Position numbers and translations under genes: made by a program. This document shows, piece after piece, positions 51,323 to 61,101 of a DNA stretch of 64,000 nt (the stretch's first letter is position 1; the number at the start of each line of letters is the position of its first letter). Below the pieces are notes generated by a model. It worked only from the letters and a program-made list of their open reading frames with translations, had not been told where the DNA came from and did no database searches. The DNA comes from Nematopogon swammerdamellus (Eukaryota > Arthropoda > Insecta > Lepidoptera > Adelidae), in assembly GCA_946902875.1 (NCBI GenBank), contig OX336341.1, forward strand, positions 1,302,001 to 1,366,000. The letters are read 5' to 3'.

Positions 51323-54300
51323 CTGAGAAAGAAGTATTACACTCAATATTAAATAGAACTATCCATAATTATAATGTCACTATCTATACACACTCAGAAA
51401 TCATACATTTGATTATAAACACAATAGGTAAAATTTTATGTAAATAAAAAAAACATATAGGATTGGCTCCGAAGAACATTGCTTCCAGAGCCGTTAAATT
51501 ATTAAAAAAAAAATTATGAAAAAAAGAGTAGCACTGTGGATATGGACGGAAAAGATGGCGGCTGAACAAGTTTGTTTGCCGCATCGTCGTCGTAAATAAA
51601 AAGTATATATTTTTGAGATTCTCGCAATACGAGAAGAAAACAACAGACATTAGAAGTACAACAGAAAAGGCTGTATACTTTAATTAGTTTTGCCTGTCCC
51701 GGAAGGGGATAAATAAATATAAAAAAAAGTAGTACTGTGGTACTGTCAATTACAAACAAACTTTACTTATGCAATCCGGTATGAATGGCTCATCAGACGG
51801 GCGCATGCTCCGACCAGCCAATATCATTTCCGAGATGGTGGCATACTGGAGACTTCCCTTTAGATTTTACTAGAATGTGTAAAATATGGTCTTTCATACA
51901 GTAACTTTTCATATGATCATCGCACCATTGCCTATTTAAAAATTCAATGAACAAGCAAATTAAAAAAATTTGTTACGTGTTGATCATGGAATGAGTGGAA
52001 GCAAACGATGTGGTGAAAATATGTTCATAATGAAAAAAAAAACACACCTAAAGTTGAGACCGCACTACGAGGCCGCGGCGCTCCTGTCATCGGTAGGCAA
52101 GCGTGAGCGAGTAAGCGATAGCAACGTCGCAGTGGGGCTATGACGATGCAGCATGGCTTGGTCTCCGTAGAGGGAGACAATGATAGTCGGCTATGCCCAT
52201 ACAAACAGTGGCGGGGCATGAACTTAATTTGATGTGTGCAAGATACATTTTGCGATGCCCTCTCAATTTTGCCAATACTCGATACATTCAACAACATCAT
52301 CAAATCGCAATAATACAGCCACTGTATTATTGCAATATTCACTGCCTATGTCCTGCATTCCCATCTTGTGTCTAATAAAGACTTTATAGTTGAATCAAAG
52401 CTGCATGAACTTTCGAGGCGCGAGGCCCCTCGGGCCGCGAGGTCGTGGGCGGTCGCCCACACCTTGCGCTGCCTCTGCATACAAATTGCTTGCCGCACTG
52501 CGCCTGCCGCGTAGTGCGGTTTACTTCGTACAATTCGTACCACTGCAGTGTCGCGTGGTGCGGTCTCACCTTAACGAACTACGGGTTAATAAGCGCCATA
52601 CTCACTTCCGGACAGCCTACCACACGAGTGACAAGCCCGATCGCTTTGCTATACCGTCTGCGGTACAGCCGCGTATGCGCTTTCGATTGGAGGTACTGTA
52701 ACTGCACACACCTATTAAAATACTACGACTAGAATTTAAAACACACGTAAGGAATTGACCTTTTTAACCCGGTAGTGATTCCTCGAGTGTTAACTGACCC
52801 ACAAACAGGAATTATTAGAATAAATTTTGGATGAAGTTAGTAACTTCATCCTGACACCAGAAACTACAAAATGATTTTACGAAATTGAAGTATATTTGGT
52901 AGTTCGGCATAACCTTTTGTGTTAAGCAAAAGTTAAAAGGTGATTCCTCTAAGTTACACAATGTTTGAGCAGCTCACGGCTTTGTGCATACCTAATCACT
53001 TTTCGAGTTTGATATAAATGCATTCCTTGATTATGAGTTGCCCGCTCCATGGTTTGACTTCCACATAAACCTGTAGGTGACTTACCGTAACCTTAACTGA
53101 CTAGGTGCTGGGGTGTAACCTGGATTAATACCACCGCATCCAAAGGGTTATGAAAATAGTCCATGACCAGAGGGAAAGTGTTATGGGCTGACATCATGCG
53201 TGTAGTTGATTATGTAGCCACAACCATGTCATGTTCCATTAAAAAGAAGGTTACAACTTACACTAGGCATTATCATTTCCAATTTGTGAGTTCCGTTGTG
53301 TATTTTCATCAGATCGTCCGGCTCCACTGCCAAGCTGTACTGCAGCAAGTAGGACAGCCGGTTGCTATTGGTCGCCAGAGCGGCCAAAATTAAGTCGGGC
53401 GCTGGGTTTAACAGTACACTTTTGTAGTCAATGTTGCATCCCTGCCCGATCAGAATATTTATCACCTGCAATTATAAAATATTTGGTACTGTGAGCAGGT
53501 AATTAGTTATATAAAGTTTTCTTGACGTGCTATAGTTTTTTTTTATTGGAACTGGAAACTGACACCGTTGGCTACATAACCTACTACATCCGTGATGTTA
53601 GCCCATAACACCTTGGTGAAGTAGGTGCCATGTCAGTGCTTCGTTTCATTTCATGTCGGCTACACTGAACAGGACGGAAAACGTGAACTATTTAAATAGC
53701 CGTTTCAACTGACCTTTCATTAAGTGCGGTGGTACCAACCCGGGCCGATTAAACCCTACTACCTAGTAAGGTAAGAAGGGACCTACAGTTTTCCGTGGAA
53801 TCCGAACCGCAGTCAGCCTCCAACGGCCGAGCGGTCGACCCATCCATCCACTGACCGCTCCCAGGTGTGCTTATGATCCGACCGACTGCACCACTGAGTT
53901 ACCGAGGCTGACAAATATAGTGTTCATAAGTTGGCACAACAAACCTAAGTTTGTAGCGTGAAAATAAAGGTATCTGCTCTTTTAATTTGGTCTCTATCAC
54001 ATTTCACAGGTGATGTGATAACTTAACAGAAGTCAAAGCATTTATGTTATTTTCTCAAATTGTGGTCTTTTAGATAGCAGCATTGTGCCAAACAGGAAGT
54101 GTGGAGTAAGGAAGAAGTCAGCCTCGGTAGCTCAGTGGTGAGGACCGACTGTTGTTAAGCAACCCTGAGCGCGGTTAGTACTTGGATGGGTGACCGCTCG
54201 ACCGTTGGAGGCTGACCGTGGTTCGGATTCCACATTAAACTGTAGGTCCTTTCCTTTCTTAGCTTATTAGGTGGTAGGGTTTATCCCGCCCGGGTTGGTA

Positions 54301-55639
54301 CCACCGCACTGAATGAAACGTCGCTCGAAATGGCTATGAAAATAGTTTGTGTTTTCTGTCCAGTTCAGTGGAGCTGACATGACACCTAGTTCACCCGGTG
54401 TTATGGCCTGACATCACGAATGTTGTAAGTGATGTCGCCAACCGTGTCAAGTTTCCATAAAAAAAAAGTGATGCATACCTCAGTGAAACAGAAGGTATGG
54501 TCGCAGTACAGGAGGTAGACACACGGGGGACACTCGTCGGACGAGAGGGCGTCGACGGCGACCCCGCGCTGCAGCAGCAGGTAGAGCAGCTGCCGGAACT
54601 GCTCCGGCGACCGCGCGAACATGTAGTCCGCCACGTTCAGGAAGCAGTTCAGCGCGGAGCTCACGCGGTAGCCGGGCGTCAGCGCCGGCCCCTCCTCCGC
54701 CGCCCGCTCTGGATACGTCTCATAAACGTTGAAGAACTCCGGCCCCAAATCCGACTCCAGCAGCGACACTACGATGTCGAAGTTAAAATAGTGCGGCTTG
54801 CAAGCCATCATGAAAATGTCCCGCCCGATACGCTTGCGATCCGTCACTTTCAGTAGAACGCAGAACACTTGAGCGTTTTCGTGAACGAGCGCCGTCGTCA
54901 GAGCGTCCTTACCGACACAGTTGGACAAGTCTGGATCGGCGCCGTGGTCCAACAGATACTCGACTATCTCGAGGGAGCCCTTCAGGCTGGCGAGAATGAG
55001 CGGCGTGTCACCCACGTTGGTCGCCTTGTTTACGTCGGTGACGAACGGGTGCAAGTGCAGCACGGACCTCATACAGCCCTGCATACAAGCCATGTGGAAC
55101 GGCGTGTAACCCATGACGTTAAGCATCTCCGGCTCGGCGCCCGCGTGCAGGAGGATCGATACCGCTTCGTGTTTGGTCGCGAACGCAGCGTCGTGTAAAG
55201 GTGTGTCCCCGTCAAAGTCTTGCAGGTCGATAATGGAATTGTACCGTAGGAGAAGCTCCACTAGCTCCGTGTTTCCCTTCATGCAAGCCAAGTGAAGCGG
55301 CGACACCATTTCTGTACTCGCATATTGAGCTATGTCTTCCACGTTGTCTAAGAGGAGCTTAATGCAATCCAATGAGCATTTGTTCCGACACGCCAGGTAC
55401 AGCGCTGTGTGCCCTTCGAATGTCTCCGCCAGCGGTCGACAGTCCGGGTGGTTCAGGATTAACTTCACGCATTCATATTTGTCGTTTGCGGCCGCCTCGT
55501 GCAAGCAAGTCCAGCCCCTGTTGTCCACGCAATTGGGGTTGTTCTTCCGCAGCAGGCGCTCGAGGTGGACGATCTCATTATTGCGCGCTGCCATGTTGAG
55601 GGCGTTAGATGCCAGAGGGTTGAAAGCGCTGAAATCCAT
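51092..55639 (-). CDS. ASB3: Ankyrin-repeat and SOCS-box protein (ASB3-like), whole gene
   Basis: Three minus-strand coding exons join in phase 0: 55639-54479, 53465-53262 and 51322-51092, giving 531 residues; vertebrate ASB3 is about 518. The N terminus (MDF) is followed by seven or more ankyrin repeats at about residues 10-270 (NRGWTCLHEAAANDKYECVK, TPLHDAAFATKHEAVSILL). A diverged helical region follows, and a C-terminal SOCS box at about 482-531: BC box (LQHLCRLKIRKLL) and Cul5 box (LPLPKTL). Known role of the family: the SOCS box binds Elongin B/C and Cullin 5, and the ankyrin repeats recruit substrates for ubiquitination. Assignment to ASB3 rests on the MDF start, DNRGW...HEAA and TFEG motifs and overall length; another ASB member is possible. 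The gene is convergent with PEPD, and a full LINE lies about 310 bp upstream of its ATG. Confidence 0.85.
51765..51870 (-). mobile_element. Interspersed repeat family C fragment
   Basis: caatccggtatgaatggctc, gcgcatgctccgaccagcca and actggagacttccctttaga match the left half of the copy at 25548. It lies in ASB intron 2. Confidence 0.5.
51871..53099. other. ASB intron 2, no further exon recognised
   Basis: 52050-52160 and 52410-52700 are GC-richer patches with open frames on both strands, but none has splice sites plus a recognisable domain. The protein is continuous without them. The patches may be old transposon pieces. Confidence 0.4.
53100..53252 (+). mobile_element. Diverged SINE family A tail
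   Basis: gttatgggctgacatcatgc, gattatgtagccacaaccat and gttccattaaaaagaa follow the family A tail order. It ends 10 bp from the ASB exon 2 donor. Confidence 0.5.
53262..53465 (-). CDS. ASB3: ASB3-like coding exon 2
   Basis: 68 codons: VINILIGQGCNIDYKSVLLN, LSYLLQYSLAVEPDDLMKIH. Acceptor tgcag, donor AGT|gtaagt, phase 0. Joins FTE to VINIL. Confidence 0.8.
53534..53914 (-). mobile_element. SINE family A, near full-length
   Basis: Oligo-T, then gaaactgacaccgttggcta, through ccctactacctagtaaggta to accgaggctgac. As in the copy at 6758, the 5S-like block of the head is replaced by ccactgaccgctcccaggtg. Confidence 0.8.
54119..54470 (+). mobile_element. SINE family A, full-length reference copy
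   Basis: The head reads gcctcggtagctcagtggtg (tRNA-like A box), gttaagcaaccctgagcgcg and ttagtacttggatgggtgac (5S-like, 54154-54198), then accgtggttcggattccac (B-box-like). The body follows (taggtggtagggtttatccc ... actgaatgaaacg), then the tail (gtcaagtttccataaaaaaa). It ends 8 bp before the ASB exon 1 donor. Confidence 0.9.
54479..55639 (-). CDS. ASB3: ASB3-like coding exon 1 (ankyrin repeats)
   Basis: 387 codons from ATG at 55639-55637. GC-rich. The donor GAG|gtatgc is at 54478. Reading past the donor goes into a SINE tail and stops, so the splice is required. Confidence 0.88.
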
Positions 55640-55945
55640 ATTGTAGTTTGCCCAGAATTATTTTTGTTAGGTCATCTCTTGATCAGCTCATATTTGTTTT
55701 GCGTTGATTTTACCAAATAAATACCGTCCCGAACGACTCTTTAACGGGCTAATAACGGCCACGATTCACTCACATGGACACTTCATCAAATAACACTATC
55801 TTTACGACGAGTTAGTTATTGAAATTTATTGAATCGCAAATTAATTACCCGACTATTTCAAACTATTTTTGATGGGATGGTAACCAAACCAAAACCAAAC
55901 AAAGTATTGAATGAAATTGGCATTGTTTTATTGACTGACATGACA
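55640..55945 (-). promoter_or_regulatory. Upstream region of the ASB3-like gene
   Basis: 306 bp separate the ATG from the LINE target site. AT-rich, with no TATA box at a convincing distance and no clear upstream intron. It presumably contains the 5' UTR and core promoter; this is inferred from position only. Confidence 0.35.
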
Positions 55946-55960
55946 TCCCTGACAGACAAG
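55946..55960. repeat. Target-site duplication, left copy (15 bp)
   Basis: tccctgacagacaag, identical to 61087-61101 and directly abutting the oligo-T that represents the LINE poly(A) tail. Confidence 0.9.
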
Positions 55961-56113
55961 TTTTTTTTTTTTTTTCTTTTTTATCCTGACGGAAAGGCAA
56001 GGGTCGTTTGACCGTACAGCCAATTCTTGTGTTGTTCATTTGTTTCTTCGGTAAACTAAGTTATAGAATCCAGTAATTAAAATTTTCCAAGTCAGTAATT
56101 TCCAGTTCGTAAA

Positions 56114-59100
56114 TCATATATCTTCAATGGTATTACTTATAAATTCGTATATACATATGTAGGTCTCTTGATTTTTTAATAAGTCTTGAGTGGTGCGCGG
56201 GATATGTTCTGGTTTTTTAAAAATGTTGAGCAATTTATCTATGAACGATAGACGTTGAATATTGAAGGCCGAACATTCAAAAAACAAATGATCTAAGGTC
56301 TGGTCCATATTTTCTTCGCATTCTGTGCATATCGGAGATGGTATGATGCGCATACGATGTAGGTGCGCTTTAAAACGGCAATGGCCAAATCGTAAGCGCG
56401 ATATAGTGCTATAAAATTTCCTGCTATTGTAGGAGTGGGATTTTTTCGTAAATTTTCCCTTGTCAAACCATGATGAACTCTCTATGTCTTCTTGAATTTC
56501 ATGAAACCATTTTCCCTTCAGTTGGATGGATTGTGTCCACTGGTCAGACCATTCTTGTAGTAGTCGTTTCTTGAATACAGCAAACATGTCGGTGTGAGGT
56601 ATGGCAGCACTTGAAATCAGCTGACTGTCACTTGTCAAAATACTTTTGGCCAGAAAATCTGCATTTTCGTTTCCTTGTACGCCGATGTGAGATGGTGTCC
56701 AAATAAATTGAATAGAAAAACCTTTGGAGTTCAGTTCGAGAACTATCTCTCTGATGGTGTATATGGAGTATAGGGTTTTAGCATTAAGTTTCGTGTTTTC
56801 TATGGCTTTTAGAACGCTCATGCTGTCACTGACAATGATCCATAACTTCTGGTGCTGTTGATCTTGAATGTACTTCAATGCTTCGAGTATGGCTAATGCC
56901 TCGGCGGTGTATATAGATGCATTGCTATTTATTTTTATTCCAGATCCTCTCCTGGTTGCTTTATCGTATATCGCCAAGGAAACACCGTGGTCTTTCGATC
57001 CATCGGTGTAGATTTGTGAATAGTTGGTGAATTCTTCTAGTTTATAATATACATCTTCTTTTGTTTTCAGGCTGTGGTCTACATGTATCGGAATCTCCAG
57101 GAATTTGCTTGCATATGATCCTTTGTAACATGGTAACTTTTCGCTTATAAGTATCATATTATTCTGTGAATAGTCCATTATGTGTTGATAATTTTGACAT
57201 ATAAAAGGCATACTTTGATGCACTACTATATTTTTTATCTTTATCAAAAGTAAATTATTGGATATAGATGACAAAGTCAAAATAAATTTATTTCTAAGGT
57301 ATTGAAACCGAAGTTCCAGCGGAGATATGCTACATTCTACTTGTAACGAGTTTATCGGTGTAGTTTTCATGGCACCAGTAATGAGACGTAGATTACGATT
57401 TTGAATTTTTTCTAAATCTTGAATTAGTTTTTTACTGTGAGCAAAACATAAGAATCCATAATCAAAGTGACTACGCACTAAGGACTTGTATAGACATTTT
57501 AGAATTTTGGGATCGGCTCCCCAGGAGGTCGTAGCCAAAGACTTTAGAATGTTAGATGCTTTGTTTGCTCTATCAGATATAACATTAACATACATGTTCC
57601 ATGAAAGTGTGGGTGTAAATAATATTCCCAGGAAGTATGCGCTGTCTACAATGGGTAGGTTACGGCCATCATATTTAACTTGTGTCGTAGGTTTAAGTTT
57701 TTTCCCAAAGATCATGACTTTGCTTTTTTCTGTACTGATTTCTAGACCAAGGCTATTAAAATAATGTAGCAGTTTTTCAAGGACTTTATTAATAATTTCG
57801 ACTATAGAATTCAAATTGTTTCCTGATAGGTAGATGACGAGGTCATCGGCAAATTGAAGATTTGTAACGCTGGAACCTAATGTTAAATTGAGTTTCTGAA
57901 TAAGCAAGCAAAATAATAAAGGACTAAGAATACTACCTTGACATACTCCTTTGAATGAGTTGCGTGGACCATATATTTGATTGTTTAATTTAGTGTAAAC
58001 TTGCCGTCCATTTAAAAATTTAAATATCCAATTAACAAGTGTGTTAGGTACTCCTAGGTTGCTTAGAACTGTACAGAGACTGCAGTGATCAACATTATTG
58101 AAAGCTCCCACTATATCAAAAAACACACAAACAACATTTTTATGTTCACGTAAAGCTTTGAACACATCCAAATGGAGATGACTGAAGCTTTCACGACTAG
58201 ATTTACCTCGTCGTAAACCGAATTGGTTGCTTGGTAGAATATTATTTTTTTCTATGTAGAATTCCAAACGTTGTTTAATTAATTGTTCTACTATTTTGCC
58301 TACACAAGATGTTAAAGCTATTGGCCTGTATGAATTTGGATCTCCAGCCTTTTTATTTCGTTTTAGAATCGGTACCAGGCAGTCCGTTTTCCACTCTTGG
58401 GGAATTTCAGATTGCTTCCATAACAGGTTTAGTATATGCAAGAAAGTACTTAGCGATTGTGTGCTTAAATTTTTTATCATTTTGTAAGAAATCAAGTCTA
58501 GTCCGCAGGCCGTGTCTCGCCTTGATCTTATTGCTGATTTTAATTCTTGTAAAGTAAATTGATTAACTAAGTATTCATTGTTTGGTGTTTCAAGTACGGT
58601 GCTGAAGGTTAATCTGGGTTTATTCTCGACAGTATCCGGAGTGTATTTTTTCAAGAAATCCATTATCCAGGTGTCATTTTGAAAATTGGAATAGTTATAA
58701 GACTTATTAAATTTCCGCATCATGTTCCAGATACGGCTCATTGGAGTGTTTCTATTTATAGATTGGCAATATGTCTGCCACTCGATCTGTCTCTGTGTTT
58801 TGAGTGTGATTTTTTTCTGCGCTTGTAGTTTCTTAAAGTTAAGGAAATCTTCAAGACTGTATGATTGCTTAAATTTAATATATGCTTCTTTACATTTTTG
58901 AACTGCTTCTTGGCAGTGATGATTCCACCAGGGAACTGGTATATATTCTTTTTTCGATATATTATAGTGTGTCCGTGGTCGGTGTGAGTTTGTATTAGAA
59001 GAGCAAATTGTAGCACCTGTATCTAATATTTCAATAAAAGAATTATAAAGATTTATTACATCTGGTTCCTCGTTCAATATCATTAAATTATTTAAAGAGT

Positions 59101-59857
59101 CATCAACATGCTTGGTATAAAATTCCCAATTTATGTTTTTGAAATTACGTTTCTTTTGTGGGCCAATACTGTGAATGTTTGTGTTATCGTGATGTATTAA
59201 TATCTTAGTTAAAATTGGCAAATGATAACTACCAAGAGAATCGTCTTGTACTTGCCAGTCACTTAAAAGAGCTAGTGAAGGAGACACTATTGTGAGGTCT
59301 ATTGCGTTTGGCTTCCAGATATGAGAGCCCACAGTGGTGGGTTCACCATTGTTTAACAGAACAAGCGAATTGTCATCTATTATTTCTTGTATAATTTTGC
59401 CTCTAGTATTGTTTGAGTCGCAACCCCATTGAGTATGGTAAGCGTTGAAATCACCTGCCAATATAATAGGTTTTGGAATACTTTTAATTAATCTATCAAA
59501 TTTAATTTTATCAAAACTTGGGATACAATTTCCTGGACTATAAAAGCTAACTACAGAAATAGTTTTATCATAACATTGTATTTGTACAGCTATGTTTTGC
59601 AAGGAGTCATCACTATATGTTTGAATATGTTCATATTTAATAGAGTTATGTATTAATATTGCCACTCCATTGTGAGAATTACCAGAGTCTAATCTTTCTA
59701 TTGTATATCTTTTAATTTTGAAATTATGTTTATTTTGTAACCATGTTTCGCATATAAGAGCTATATGTATATTATTTTTATATAGAAATTGTATGAGTGT
59801 GTTCTGATTTGATGTGATACTTTGTGCGTTCCACTGCATAATATTTAACTGTTTCAT
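56114..59857 (-). CDS. LINE ORF2, endonuclease-RT-RNase H (1247 aa)
   Basis: Enzyme for target-primed reverse transcription. Domains in order: apurinic-type endonuclease at about 1-220 (MQWNAQ, ICETWL, GDFNAYHTQWG, IDLTIVSPS, SYHLPIL); reverse transcriptase at about 480-760 (SYRPIALTS, FFDIVGAFNNVDH, GSILSPLLF, catalytic FADD near 669); RNase H at about 945-1075 (YTDGSKDHG near 950, AEALAILEAL, VSDSM near 1011, HIGVQGNENADFLAK); C-terminal Cys/His motif at about 1175-1200 (CTECEENMDQTLDHLFFEC). All catalytic residues that I can place are present, and there is no stop or frameshift in 1247 codons. Its start overlaps the stop of ORF1. Confidence 0.95.
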   Translation of the reverse strand: MKQLNIMQWNAQSITSNQNTLIQFLYKNNIHIALICETWLQNKHNFKIKRYTIERLDSGNSHNGVAILIHNSIKYEHIQTYSDDSLQNIAVQIQCYDKTISVVSFYSPGNCIPSFDKIKFDRLIKSIPKPIILAGDFNAYHTQWGCDSNNTRGKIIQEIIDDNSLVLLNNGEPTTVGSHIWKPNAIDLTIVSPSLALLSDWQVQDDSLGSYHLPILTKILIHHDNTNIHSIGPQKKRNFKNINWEFYTKHVDDSLNNLMILNEEPDVINLYNSFIEILDTGATICSSNTNSHRPRTHYNISKKEYIPVPWWNHHCQEAVQKCKEAYIKFKQSYSLEDFLNFKKLQAQKKITLKTQRQIEWQTYCQSINRNTPMSRIWNMMRKFNKSYNYSNFQNDTWIMDFLKKYTPDTVENKPRLTFSTVLETPNNEYLVNQFTLQELKSAIRSRRDTACGLDLISYKMIKNLSTQSLSTFLHILNLLWKQSEIPQEWKTDCLVPILKRNKKAGDPNSYRPIALTSCVGKIVEQLIKQRLEFYIEKNNILPSNQFGLRRGKSSRESFSHLHLDVFKALREHKNVVCVFFDIVGAFNNVDHCSLCTVLSNLGVPNTLVNWIFKFLNGRQVYTKLNNQIYGPRNSFKGVCQGSILSPLLFCLLIQKLNLTLGSSVTNLQFADDLVIYLSGNNLNSIVEIINKVLEKLLHYFNSLGLEISTEKSKVMIFGKKLKPTTQVKYDGRNLPIVDSAYFLGILFTPTLSWNMYVNVISDRANKASNILKSLATTSWGADPKILKCLYKSLVRSHFDYGFLCFAHSKKLIQDLEKIQNRNLRLITGAMKTTPINSLQVECSISPLELRFQYLRNKFILTLSSISNNLLLIKIKNIVVHQSMPFICQNYQHIMDYSQNNMILISEKLPCYKGSYASKFLEIPIHVDHSLKTKEDVYYKLEEFTNYSQIYTDGSKDHGVSLAIYDKATRRGSGIKINSNASIYTAEALAILEALKYIQDQQHQKLWIIVSDSMSVLKAIENTKLNAKTLYSIYTIREIVLELNSKGFSIQFIWTPSHIGVQGNENADFLAKSILTSDSQLISSAAIPHTDMFAVFKKRLLQEWSDQWTQSIQLKGKWFHEIQEDIESSSWFDKGKFTKKSHSYNSRKFYSTISRLRFGHCRFKAHLHRMRIIPSPICTECEENMDQTLDHLFFECSAFNIQRLSFIDKLLNIFKKPEHIPRTTQDLLKNQETYICIYEFISNTIEDI

Positions 59858-60990
59858 TTTGGATTATTTTTATTTGATATATTCATATTTTGTTTTAGTG
59901 TTTCTATGGCTGTGTCTATAGAGGTAAACTTTTTAATATTGTCTATTATTACTTTTGCCAAGTTCTTCACAAATAAATCCGATTTCCATAAATTATTTAT
60001 TTCATCATCTGTCTTTGTTGTTTTTTTAACATAATGGACTTTCGTGGTGTTTGGCTGTGGAAGAGCCGGAAATGATTTTGCATTAAATATGTCAGCGAAA
60101 GTTACATTCTTTATTTTATTTTTATTTTCTTCTATTAGTTTTTGTTTGACCGGACAAGCCGATGATATAGATATGTGGTTGCCTTGACAATGATAGCACT
60201 TTGCATTCTTGGACTCCGTTTTGCACTCTTTAAAGTTATGTGGCTCGCAACAGATGCTACAGCGAACTTGATTTTTGCAAAACTTGGCGAGGTGGCCGAA
60301 GCGCATGCAGTTGTAGCACTGTTTCACAGGTGGAATATACCTCTGTACTGTGAAACTCCATAGATCTAGTTCAACAGTCCCCGGGAGGGTCCCTGAGGCA
60401 AATGTAAGAGTAATCGTTTTTGTCGGTGTAAGTGTGTATCCTTCGTCTGTTTTGGTTCGTCGCATAATGCGCCGTACTGATATTATTTTAGATATTGAAG
60501 TAATGTTCTCGAATATTTTTTTGTTGGTCAGATGAGTGGGTACATTGTTTATAGCTCCAGTGACTTGGGTGGCCGATGCCGGGATGGATGCTTTGAAACT
60601 GTGGCTATCCATAAAGCTTTCGTTTAGTAGCATAGCGTTCGCCAGGTTAGGTTTGTCGAAAATTACACCTATTTTATGTTTGTTTATCCGTTTAAAACGT
60701 TTGATGCCTTTTATACTCCTCTTAAATACATTGGACAGGTACATAATGTCTCTGTCACCAACAGGTTTTTCACTCGTAGACTCGATGAAAACGATAAATT
60801 CCAAATCGACGGCGTTCTCATTGTACAGCCTCTTATAGTTTTGATCATAGTAAGGTTTGTACTTATCAGTTTGGTCGATTTTTACTTCTTCATGCTCAGT
60901 GCCAGACTCGGATGACGACAAACTTCGCATTTCATCTGTCTTCTCATCACTCGTAACTTTTTTACGCTTTTTCTTGCTCGCACCTCCCAT
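59854..60990 (-). CDS. LINE ORF1, gag-like RNA-binding protein (378 aa)
   Basis: Nucleic-acid chaperone-type protein expected to coat LINE RNA. The N terminus is basic with a likely nuclear-localisation signal (KKKRKK at about residues 6-11), followed by an acidic Ser/Glu stretch. Three Cys/His knuckles lie at about residues 220-285: CYNCMRFGHLAKFC, CSICCEPHNFKEC and CYHCQGNH...C. The C terminus is Lys/Asn-rich. The frame is intact and ends at TGA 59856-59854, which overlaps the ATG of ORF2 by four bases (ATGA). It was chosen to start at 60990, the first ATG after the mapped 5' end of the element. Confidence 0.9.
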   Translation of the reverse strand: MGGASKKKRKKVTSDEKTDEMRSLSSSESGTEHEEVKIDQTDKYKPYYDQNYKRLYNENAVDLEFIVFIESTSEKPVGDRDIMYLSNVFKRSIKGIKRFKRINKHKIGVIFDKPNLANAMLLNESFMDSHSFKASIPASATQVTGAINNVPTHLTNKKIFENITSISKIISVRRIMRRTKTDEGYTLTPTKTITLTFASGTLPGTVELDLWSFTVQRYIPPVKQCYNCMRFGHLAKFCKNQVRCSICCEPHNFKECKTESKNAKCYHCQGNHISISSACPVKQKLIEENKNKIKNVTFADIFNAKSFPALPQPNTTKVHYVKKTTKTDDEINNLWKSDLFVKNLAKVIIDNIKKFTSIDTAIETLKQNMNISNKNNPK

Positions 60991-61086
60991 AGCTGAAGCA
61001 AGATTACTTTAAAATACAAGAAAACTGGATTTTTCTTTGTAGAGCAAAAACAAATTTACCGCCCTTTTTCCCTGCTTTCCCGCGCT

Positions 61087-61101
61087 TCCCTGACAGACAA
61101 G
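61087..61101. repeat. Target-site duplication, right copy (15 bp)
   Basis: tccctgacagacaag, identical to 55946-55960. The bases beyond it on both sides differ, which fixes the LINE boundaries. Confidence 0.9.

Larger units (their letters stand above)
55961..61086 (-). mobile_element. Complete LINE (non-LTR retrotransposon, I-group), 5126 bp
   Basis: Reading on the minus strand: a short 5' UTR (61086-60991, 96 bp), ORF1, ORF2, a 3' UTR (56113 to about 55978) and an A-rich tail (55975-55961). It is flanked by a perfect 15-bp target duplication. Both ORFs are uninterrupted. An endonuclease, RT and RNase H in ORF2 with a zinc-knuckle ORF1 place it in the I-group (I, Nimb, LOA and relatives); the exact clade needs a tree. 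Perfect duplication plus intact frames argue for recent insertion. Confidence 0.92.

Noticed and set aside
52390..52701. GC-rich ORFs in ASB intron 2 as an additional exon
   Set aside because: They run mainly on the opposite strand or without acceptor/donor pairs, and the ankyrin-to-SOCS protein joins correctly without them.
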